A stretch of DNA of 64,000 bases from Rugalucina vietnamica (Eukaryota > Mollusca > Bivalvia > Lucinida > Lucinidae), in NCBI GenBank assembly GCA_964017185.1, contig OZ024875.1, positions 50,237,986 through 50,301,985 on the forward strand. Reading direction: 5' to 3'. Below the pieces are notes generated by a model, which ran no database searches, was not told the DNA's origin, and saw only the letters and a list, made by a program, of their open reading frames with translations. The first letter of the stretch is position 1; each line of letters opens with the position of its first letter. The position numbers and the translations under genes were made by a program. Positions 26,601-38,600 of the stretch are shown here, one piece after another.

Positions 26601-29600
26601 TACTTACCATTTCTTACTAGTTAGTGCAGACAAAATGAAAAATTAAAAAAGTAAAGTCTCTGATAAGACTCTTTCCCAATAAAGTGGCACTCAACAGGTA
26701 CCTTAGGTGAACCCATCTTTTTGTTTGCTTGCACTTATATCTTTAAATACATACTGCTTGATTTTACATAATGTAAACTAAAAAAATGTTCACAAGAACT
26801 TTGTTTTTCACTAAAATTCGTGAATAATGCTGCCTTATGCATGCAAAGTTCTCGAGAATATAGGGATACTATAAGTTTTATAGATTGTATGAATACTCGC
26901 TCGTGAATTCAAGAACTTGCTAACATTACGAAAACTTGCCCATGCAATATACCAAAAATTGTTTGGTTGTAAAAATGAAAATTTTCACTGGAAAAGTTTT
27001 GATATTTTTCTTATTTTTGCTCAAAACATAGATTGTGGGTACACGTTAGAACCGCCTCGGTGAGGCGGTTCTAACGAGTACCCACAATTTATGTTTTGGA
27101 GCAAAAATAAGAAAAATAGGTATACCCCTGCATACCCCAGTTTTACTATATAAAAGTGGGGTATAAGGGGGTATTTATTTCACGGACATGTGTAATTTAG
27201 ATATAGAAAACAAGTCATGCCAAAATTTCCAAATTTACAGTATATCGATTGCACTTGTTTACTCTTGCATTTGAGCCGCCTCATGGGAAAACCAACAATG
27301 TGGTTTCCGAACAGGTCTGACACAAACCGAGCTGTACAAGCACAGAACCAAGCAAGAAGCTTGAAATTTCGGATTTAAGTAGAAGAGGAATTGTACTATC
27401 CGTGTAGCGAAAACAAAGGCGCTGATCAGCTTCGCGGTTACTGCGAAGCTGATCAGCGTCTTTGTTTTCGCCTATGCAGATTGTTGGTTTTCCCATGCGA
27501 TGGCTCATTTGTCTAAATACATGTTAAAAATTTACAGTAAATACCACAATGAAATGATTTTATTGAAATATAAACTGCTTATTATTCCAGGTTTTAAGGG
27601 GTAATCTATTTTAACTTTCAAAGAGTAAATACCTCTTCTAGACTACCTTAAGAATCATTAATCTTACCTAGGGTAAATGTCTGAAACTTTCGGACACCAA
27701 CATTTTGTGTTATGCCACAGAAATTCTTGGAAAGCAGTCTTTTTGTAGACTTTTTCCTCTATAAGTTGCAATTATAATGGCAATTAGTGTATAATCTGAT
27801 CAGAATGTTCCTTGTAAGACCTGGGTTTGTAATTAGGTTGCAAGGACCAGTTTTCACAATCTAACAAAAATTAAGGTAATATACGTTTATACTTTTACTT
27901 TGTCAATTTAAAAATGGTCATAATTCTCTGACATATGGAACCGTTAAATGGATCCTAGTGATATTGTGTGTTCGGTTAACAATTTTTGTAAAAAATAAAT
28001 ACATAAAAGGATGCTTTCAAATTGAAGAATAGTGTATTTTCATAAACTTCTTGTCGGAATATTTAAATGGCACTCATCGATAAGAACTGAGAAATTAAAA
28101 TTGATTCATGTTTGAGATTATTGCATTAAGAAGTTCCATATGAGCCTGTGCATGAGAAAACCAACAATTTGGGTTTCCGACCAGGTCCAACACAAAACAG
28201 CCTGTACAGTCACAGAAGAAACCCAGGAACTTGAAAATTTGGGTATAAGTAGAGGAGGAAATGTACTATCTGTGTAGCGAAAACAAAGACGCTGATCAGC
28301 TTCGCGGTTACCGCGAAGCTGATCTGCGTCTTTGTTTTTGCCCATGCAAATTGTTGGTTTTCTCACGCACAGGCTCATATTCCTTTTGATCTGAAAACTT
28401 AATCAATTAAGAAAACTTATCATGAGAAAGTGTTCGCATTGCATAACACTAAAAGGACAGTATATTTGGATTTGAAGTGTTGAAAGACAGTTTTGGATTA
28501 CATTCAAATGCAGGTCATGAATTGAGATGAAATTCAGCTTTCACTTGTGGAAGATACATAATTTGTTTTTAATAAAACTTCTTTGATATACATTGGATTG
28601 ATTTAGTACGAATATAGAAAGTTTGGTTCCAAACTTTTTGTCAGATTCTTAAGTTGGATTGAAATTGAGTCAGCATGCCTAAGAAAGGTAACCCGACTGC
28701 AAGTGACAGCAACTTTCACGAACCCCCACCCCCTCTTAGGCCAAAGATTTTCAGAGAACATAGGTTAAAATTATGGGATATACTGGGAGATGCTGATAAA
28801 CCAAGGAATAAAATAAAAGGTGAGGATGTATACAAATCATTACAAAACTACACACATTGAAAATACAGAGATTTTTGAAGCTATACAAATTTAAAAGTTT
28901 CATTTGAAAAATTTGGATTTTTTATTACATTAAATCAAAACATATATAGATAGATGGGTACACTCTAGATGAGTACCCACAATCTATGTTTTGGAATGAA
29001 AATAAGAAAAATTTACTATTAACTCCAGTTTTATTGTATAAAAGTGGGGTTTAACAAAGGGTGTGTACTTTTCATGGATAACCATCATGGACTAGACTGT
29101 ATTATGTACAGTTTTTGACGTTAGTCAGGTCTCAGGACTAGGTCTCTTGGACTTAACAAATTAGACACAACATAGTCTCCAGCCTGGTTACAGTTTGTCC
29201 TTGTCACCAGTTTGTCCTGGAAAATTGTCATGGAACCTCGGTTTATAGTCTCTTCTGAAGGACTGGAGAAGTTTGGAATCAAACCTGCTGGATTATTAGG
29301 TGAGTGGCTTAACCACTGTGCCAAAGAAGCTTCTATTTTAAGGGGCTGTTGTGATTACTGGAGCTAGTTCCAATGCATGATGATAAAATAAGCGCATAAA
29401 ATAATGGCCAATTTTTTTCCGTGTCTTCCATGAACATCCATTGACTCCGACAAACCTCATCTTACCACAAACCTGCATCTGAGCTGTTTGAGTATGTAGC
29501 ATGCATCTTGTTACCTTACCATGCGTCCCTGGCAATTGAGACTCGTATAGGGGGTCATACTTGTCAACTGTCTGGATTGAAAATTGAAAAGTTCTCCAAG

Positions 29601-32600
29601 TACATGTACATGTATCTATGTTTTAAAATTTAGATGCATGGCAAAAATTATTATGCATGCTGTCATTCATTTCACATGAATCCAGACCCTTCTAATTAGT
29701 ACATGTATTGTTATTATTGCTCAGAAAGGGAACAAAATTCTTGGAAAGTGATACACATTGTTGAAACAGTAGTTGTAATGAATTATTAAGTTTCTATTTA
29801 AATTATTAAAGAGGCATGAACTTTGTTGAATAAACAAGCTATTAAAAGCCTTAAAGAAGAAAATGAGCCTTAAATTAACTTTCCATTTCCTATGTACTTT
29901 AGATTTTATGAAAGCAAATATTGATAGAATTTAGTGTGTTTTAATCATTTAAGATTAGCAAAAACTAATATTTGTTTGAGCCTTTGGACAGATAAGCCAT
30001 GACAAATGGTGCAGACTTCACATTATATAGGAGTATCCGGCATTGATTTGAGAATGAAACATTGTTTGGAGTTTTGGTCAAATGGCACAGGTGACTGAAC
30101 ATGGTACATGTAAAAGACCTTAATTCTGGACACTGCATCAGTATTCCTCAACATTTGCTTTGCGGTCATCCAGTACGCACGTTAAAATTATTTGTGTACT
30201 TGTATTATGCGCTATTGTATTTGGCAATCTGAATAAAGAATTGAATTGAATAATTCCCAAGGTTGGAACCCTTTGAATACCAATGACCATGTGGTTTAGT
30301 AAATGGCTTTAAGGTGCAATGGTCCATCATAATTTTTTTGAAAAAGACACCAACCTGTCTCTCCTTGTTAGCTTGATATCCTTGTCGACAATTGATCGGT
30401 AACTGTCTGCTCTAATGGGAAGTGGGGGGGCAGGGGTAGGCGTGATGAATCTTCACATCAGGTACATTTCTTTCATGAAGATTTGGTCTTTTAAAAAATG
30501 TTCTATTGCCATTCTTCCTCTTCCCTGATTCAAGAAGAGCATTAATTTTGACTGTTAGTTGTGAAAGAAGTGTGCACTTAGTACTGGTAACCAGACTCCA
30601 AGAGATTGGGCAGGAACAGTGTTTCTAGGATAACTGACCATTCTTACATGACAGCTGTTGACTGTGGATGTGGAGAACTAACACAGCTTGGTGCTGTTGT
30701 CCCTCCTTGGCTTGTGTGGACTGCCCGTACAGTAGGGAGGGGCAGCGGCGCCGCAGTGGGGCTGCGTGTGTTTCATGACACACAACAAGCCACTTTTGAG
30801 CCTGGTAAAACATGGTGGAGCAACGCCGGTGGCCTAGTGGTTAAGAGCGCTAATTTCACTATCACACTTAATCATTTGATCATGTCTCACTGATGTGTCT
30901 GATGTGGGCTCTGCCCCTCATGGGGCACATATTAGAGAAGCAAAGTTCTGCTTGTGGGTGTGCCAGGTGATTTTTCTCGAGTTCTCCAGTTTTTGCCTCA
31001 CCTACTGATTGGCCTGTCCCATATGAGCTGAAATAACCTTGAAAGGGATGAAAAACGGATAAAGATAAATAGACAAAAAACATAGTGGATTATGACCAGA
31101 GTCAAGCTTTGCAAAGGTGATTTTGATATAATTGATTACAAATGTGACCATGGTCAGATTTCATCAGATTAATTTACACAACTTGTGAATTGAATAACCA
31201 ATTAGTTTAGATATATGCTCTTTGGTTTACACTCTGTCTTTGTTTTGTCCATGTCAGAAAAGATGCATATCAATTGAGCGGCGTCATGAGAAATCCGGTC
31301 TTCAGGATTTCCGACCAGGTCTGACACAAATTGGACTGTACAGTCACAGAATAAGGCTAAAAGCTTGAAATTTTGTATTTAAGAAGACAGTTTGTACTAT
31401 CCGAGGAGCTAAAACAAAGGCGCTGATTAGCTTCGCAGTTACTGAAAATCTGGTTTTCTCATGATGCGGCTCAATTGGTCTATTGCATGTTTTAATTCTA
31501 TTGTTCTAATTCAGTCATTATCGCCAAATCTGAAAATCTAGCTGTGAGTAACAAATAAATTAAGGCTACTGGTATATTAACAAGTTGTAATTAAGAGCAT
31601 GCTACTAGGTGTTGCGCTATGTATCATTAAAATTTCTTATCATGAGAAAGCAAACTTTAATTGAACAGAAAGTAAACCATTCCATTTCTTATATGAAAGG
31701 AAATTGAAAAGTGAGATACTATTTAAATACAGTGCCAGCTTTTGTGGAACATTTTTTCTTTGTATGACCTACAATCCATTTTTGAATAAAATTGAATTAC
31801 AATGTAGAAAATATTAAAGGAATTTAATGAAGTAGGGATGTGGTAGTCAGATGGATTTACTTAAATTTGAACCATTATAGAAATGTTTGTGAGATTAAGA
31901 CAGAATGAACTCACAAGGAGTAGGGGAGGGGTAAGAGACGCCTCTAGAGGATTATATCCTGTGATTTCAAAGGAAGCAGTTCTAAGGAATAAAGAGAGGG
32001 GGCCTGAGCATGCATGGTTAACGAATAGTAAGCTTAAACATTTGTTACGCCTTACGTGTCACATGGACATAAAAATGAGTTTACTCGTAGATTGTTATTT
32101 GAGCCGCGACGCGAGAAAACCGGTCTTCGGGGTTTCCGACCAGGTCTGACACAAACTGACCTGTACAGTCACAGAAGCAGGCTAGAAGCTTGAAATTTCG
32201 GATATAAGAAGAAGAGGAAATATACTATCCGTGTAGCGAAAACAAAGGCGCTGATCAGCTTCGCGGTTACCGCGAAGCTGATCTGCGCCTTTGTTTTCGC
32301 ATAGGCAAAAATCCGGTTTTCTCACGATGCGGCTCATTTGATGTGTTTTTACATGAATATTTAAAATAGTGTGAGATGGAATAAGTAAAGTTTATTAGTG
32401 AAACCAATGTAAATTAATGGAGTTCTAAACCTCAGGGAGTTTAAAAATGTCATTGTCAATATGCCCATACTGTATCAGATTTTCAATCTGCTTAGGGCCT
32501 ATAACCTTTGATCTTTAGATATTTCTACAATTTATGCAGACACTTGCAAGATTCCCAGGCAATGCCTGCAATAGGTGCATTCACCATGTTGTTTTAATTG

Positions 32601-35600
32601 CCCACTATTGTGCCCACTGCACTCCTTGCACATCTGTGAGTTATTAATTTAAACCAAAATAATGGTAGATTAGGACAGTGTGAGCTTCCCTCTGCTACAA
32701 TTGGAATTCTTATTCAACTTTTGATCCCAACATCAGCATAACATTTCTGTGTAATATATAACCCCTTATGCCCCACTTTTATGTAGCAAAACTGGGGTAT
32801 GTAGGGGTATACCTATTTTTGCTCCAAAACCTAGCTTGTGAGTACACGTTAGAACTGCCTCGTTCTAACGTGTACTCACAATCTATGTTTTGAGCAAGAA
32901 TAAGAATAATATAAAATATTTTCAAACAAAATTTTCAAATTGTTACGGCTCTAAAATTTTTTGTATATTTGCATGGAGGAATTTGTAATGATTTGTCTTT
33001 TTTTCTTTTTCCAGATTACAGATATAAGAAGGATGAAGTTTTCAAACGAATGAAAGTTACCACATTTGTTCAGCTGGTAAGTTACTAAAAAGAAAGAATT
33101 AGAATGTCCAGGAATACATGTACATTTGAATCTAAAATCCCATGCAACCAAGACACCAAGCATGAAAGAGAGTTTATCATATGATGTCGCTGTTTTCCAG
33201 TGGATAACATCATGTAATAAAAAGTGTTATGACCACGTGTATTAACACTGTTGGGGGAATACGTAACGTCATTGATGATGTCCGTAACAACAATTTAAAT
33301 TTTCATTGAAAATATGTCCACTTTGAAGGCAAAACAATCCTATTTTAAAAGTCATATGATAAAATGAATCTTACACTCATGGTCATTTCATATGAAATTT
33401 ATTAAACTTGCCAAAGGCTTGATTAATCATATGAAATGACCACTCATGTAAGATCCTCTGTTTAAAGTGAAATATAGCATAATACATGTAATCTTTATTT
33501 AAAGTCACATCATATTTCTTTGTTTGCATGTGATTCTTACCATGTGAATTTGGCATACCATATATTCTCTTTGCATCAAAACCTGCTCAAAATTTTGCTT
33601 GTTTCTCATCCAGGTTTTTAGAGTTGAACTTCGATTATACTGTAAATTCGGAAATTTTGGCGGGCGAGACTTTTGTTTTGCGAATTTTTTATTCCCGAAT
33701 TATTAGTGAGGTCTTGAAATTTGCAAATGAGTGTTCATGCAGTCTTAAAGGCTTATAGAGATTCTTTAATTATAGCGAGAATCTTGAATTCGCAAGGCAT
33801 AGAATTCCGGAAAATTAAGTCCTCGCGTACAGTTATTACACCAGTTCCTGATCATTGCTTACTTTTACATTTGAGCCGCCTCATGGGAAAACCAACAATC
33901 TGCATAGGCGAACACAAAGACGCAGATCAGCTTCGCGGTAACCGCGAAGCTGATCAGCGCCTTTGTTTTCGCTACTCGGATAGTACAATTCCTCTTCTAC
34001 TTAAATCCGAAATTTCAAGCTTCTAGCTCTTTTCTGTGCTTGTACATGTCGGTTTGTGTCGGACCTGTTCGGAAACCAGATTGTTGGTTTTCCCACGAGG
34101 CGGCTCATTTTATGGGACTGTTTCAGGTGATTCAAGTGGCAGAGTATGACTCTCATCTTGGACCTGTGGGTAAGTCTGTACAAGATAGTCAGATATAAAT
34201 TACCATCTTCATTCTAATTAATGCACATGCTCCAATAAGTGCACAGTCATTTTGTTTTTATTGGCATTAGCATTAGTTTTCAGGTTATTTTGTGATAGGG
34301 AATTGAACCAGTGCAATATTGGGTTGCACATAGTAGCTGTCATAACTTAAACTGGTGACATGCTTTTGCCAGAATGTATTTTTCAGCTCTTTAGATAAGT
34401 TCATTACTGAAATGCTATAAGCCAGATGAGATGCCTAAATCAAACATGACTGTCATTTTAAGGCTGAATTTGTTAAGATCAGTTACTTGTAATGATGCAG
34501 GCCTAGAAATTTTTCTGAGGACCTACACGTCCTGTGGGGCGAGTTGTAAACAATTTTCACTCGTCCTTACTGCTGGTGCACTCGTCCTTAAAATCTGGAT
34601 TTCAAAAGAGACAAAAATCATCAAAAACTAATGTCGCCCTGCTTCGACATTTTTGTCTACTTTCGATATCAAAATGGAAATGCTCGATTATTTGACTTTT
34701 GGTGTAAGCCGTTTTATCATGGAGATAAAACCTGGGATGTCTTAAGACTCGATAGTACGGCACGCCGTGAATAAAATGACCAATGCTTTCCGGTATTTGT
34801 GGACCATGTACCGGATTTTATTGAATTTCATTTACTGCGTACTAGTGACGTAGTGCAAACATCCGGTTGACAATCGGAAACGAAATCTTCAGCTGATTTT
34901 GCATTTACGAACATTTACTGCCTTGAGTCAGTCCCAAAAATGCTACTCGTCCTGTCGGGCGAGCCGGGGTAAATTTCCACTCGCCCTTATCGAACTTTCA
35001 CTCGTAAATACGAACGGACGTGTGGATTTTTCTAGGCCTGATGATGTGTATTGAGTAGTGGTTAACTGCTCCCTTTTAGCCTGCTCAGAAATGGGATAGG
35101 TTAACTGATCTTCTTGATATTATGGAAATGTTAAAGAAACAAATTAATTTACATGTGTCAAAAAACTTGGAAAACTTGACTATTTTTTCCTCCACTAGAC
35201 AACGGTGATTTCCGACCAGACACAGCAGATATGGAAATACAGAGAATACAGGGAGGCAGACGGGGGTCCCCTGCCCTAACGGAGGGGGATTATGGTGCCC
35301 CAGCCCAGGATACTGCAAGGTCAACTTTACAGGGGTAAGGCTTATCAATACACGTACTCATATAGGAAGTGGTGGTTGTAACTGATTGAAAAATTCTTGA
35401 CTTGGATTTTAAAACTCAATACAAACAAATGCATCTGAATAAATGTAATCTGTGCTCATATCTGAAAAAATGTAATCTGTGCTCATATTTTTGAAACATT
35501 TTAGAGTGCATGTATTTATAAGCAGTAGAATTTCAAATGCCAGAGCCATGTCATGAGAAAACTGGATTTTTGCACATGCAAGTTGATAAATTTGACGCAC

Positions 35601-38600
35601 ATGGTGATTTGTATATTTTCCAGTGTAATAAAGGGCCAGGGAGAATTAGACAGACAGGATTACCACAACTCTAGTCAGACTACAGAAAGCAGGGCCCTAG
35701 ATGGGTGCCCCTACCTACTGTTAGATATCAGGGATAAAGATGCTTTTGACCAGTGTCATATCATTACAGGTACGATATGAGCTGCGACATGAGAACCAAC
35801 ATTTTGCCTATGCGAAAACAAAGTTGCAGATCAGCTTCGCAGTAACTGCGAAACTGATCAGCGCCTTTGTTTTCCCAATATTACAATCCCTCTAATTTCT
35901 AAATCAAAAATTTTAAGACTATAGCCTGTTTCTGTATCTGTACAGGCCAATTTGTGTCGGAAGTGCTTGAAAACCATGTTGCTTTTCTCATGACGTGGCA
36001 CATTTTATGCTGCTTTAGTAATTTGTAACCATTCCCCTCCCCCCCCCCCCCCCCCACCCCTATTGGGAAATTACTGAGACTTTTTGTCCAGCAAATCCCT
36101 GTTAAAAGCTATGAGGGGACAGTTGTATCATGAAACAATGGCTGTTTTTGGCCACAATCTGCTATGTTATTGATAATCATTTCACTCCTCTTTGCATATA
36201 TTTCACTCCTCTTTGCATATATAAAGCGAATTGTGTATTTTGCCCCGCTCTCCCAGACAGTGTGTTAGCCAAAACCTGGCTCATTTTCTATGGCCGTCCC
36301 TCACCTTTCATTTCCCATGGGGTAAAACACAGTTTACCTATGAACAATCAGTTATTGTTTACGATAAGGAAAAAGAAAAACTTAAAAAACAAAACACATT
36401 AATACGAATGTAAAAAATGAATATCTTGACATAATAAACGGTTGCATGAAATAAACAAAACATAGATGCAGCAAAAAGTTTGCGTTGTTCATCTCATGCC
36501 TGATATTTTGTTTTCTATTTTCAGCCAAGAACTATCCATCTGCAATGTTATCCAGAGCTGTAAACTATGAAACAAAAGAAATGTTAGCTTTTGTATCCTT
36601 GACTGGTGTATACATGTACACAGGGAGTAACCTACAGGGCGACTAGGGAGAAATAGTTTCCCTAGATGAACTAACCTCCCTATTTCAAGCTGAGGGAGAA
36701 GTGAAAATGTATAGATTATATAGGAAAACCTGAAATTCAGGTCCAAACTTCTCTCAAATTTTCTTTGAGAGAGAGGAAATTTCTCTCTAAAATTCTTGGC
36801 TAGGTTGAACCCTGGTACAATCAACGTCAAAACAACATCAACATTTTTGATGAAGTCATGTTTAGATTGCAGCAACTACACAACTTTCAACGCTAATATC
36901 TTTGCTATTTGTGAAGATAATCTCTTCAAATTTTCAGGAAATACACAGAAAAATTTGGTCTTTTACATGCTATAATATCTGTATTTCAAATTTTTATTTA
37001 GCTATAATAAGACTCCTTTTGTTAGATCTTGGCCTATTTAGATGAAAACCTCTTACATATGAATGTGTCGGTGTTTGATAATGGTCTACACTTAACAAGT
37101 CATATAATATGAAAGTGAAAAACTTTATTTACTACTTTTATGCAGGGCTTTATCTAATTGAGATATTTCATCCTTAACATTTATCTCAGAAAAATCAGCC
37201 AGGTAAAATCATAGTTATATATGATGAAGATGAGAGGTTGGCCCCAATGTGTGCCTCTACATTGGTGGAGAGAATGTATGATAATATCTTCCTGTTATCA
37301 GGAGGTAGGTTCATTTCTATTTTAAACCATATATAATGAATGGACTTGCCCGTGATTATCATTTGGGTGAGTTCAATTTCATTTTTAGGGGTATCAGGAG
37401 TGATTTCGTTTTTTATTTCATTTTTTTATGAATTTTTTCTTCGCAAATAATATAGCTCGAGATGTGACGTCACATTCTGCAGCGTCACATCTGGGGCTAT
37501 ACTGTTTGCCTATGGGGCTATACTGTTTGCCTATGGGGCTATACTGTTTGCCTATGGGGCTATACTGTTTGCCTATGGGGCTATAATGTTTGTCTATGGG
37601 GCTATACTGTTTGCCTATGGGGCTATACTGTTTGCCTATGGGGCTATACTGTTTGCCTATGGGGCTATACTGTTTGCCTATGGGGCTATAATTTTTGTCT
37701 ATGGGGCTATACTGTTTGCCTATGGGGCTATACTGTTTGCCTATGGGGCTATAATGTTTGCCTATGGGGCTATACTGTTTGCCTATGGGGCTATACTGTT
37801 TGCCTATGGGGCTATACTGTTTGCCTATGGGGCTATACTGTTTGCCTATGGGGCTATACTGTTTGCCTATGGGGCTATACTGTTTGCCTATGGGGCTATA
37901 CTGTTTGCCTATGGGGCTATACTGTTTGCCTATGGGGCTATACTGTTTGCCTATGGGGCTATACTGTTTGCCTATGGGGCTATAATGTTTGCCTATGGGG
38001 CTATACTGTTTGCCTATGGGGCTATACTGTTTGCCTATGGGGCTATAATGTTTGCCTATGGGGCTATACTGTTTGCCTATGGGACTATACTGTTTGCCTA
38101 TGGGGCTATACTGTTTGCCTATGGGGCTATACTGTTTGCCTATGGGGCTATACTGTTTGCCTATGGGGTTATACTGTTTGCCTATGGGGCTATAATTTTT
38201 GTCTATGGGGCTATACTGTTTGCCTATGGGGCTATACTGTTTGCCTATGGGGCTATACTGTTTGCCTATGGGGCTATACTGTTTGCCTATGGGGCTATAC
38301 TGTTTGCCTATGGGGCTATACTGTTTGTCTATGGGGCTATACTGTTTGCCTATGGGGCTATACTGTTTGCCTATGGGGCTATAATGTTTGCCTATGGGGC
38401 TATACTGTTTGCCTATGGGGCTATACTGTTTGCCTATGGGGCTATAATGTTTGCCTATGGGGCTATACTGTTTGCCTATGGGGCTATACTGTTTGCCTAT
38501 GGGGCTATACTGTTTGCCTATGGGGCTATACTGTTTGCCTATGGGGCTATAATTTTTGTCTATGGGGCTATACTGTTTGCCTATGGGGCTATACTGTTTG

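Noticed and set aside
27281-27508. Recurrent 60-115 aa frames (GKPTICIGENKDADQLRGNR type)
   Set aside because: They translate MITE-1 copies. The shared peptide reflects DNA repeat homology, not a protein family.
30606-30893. 95-codon + frame, locally GC-rich
   Set aside because: The opposite strand is also open, the right end runs into a SINE, and no domain is seen.
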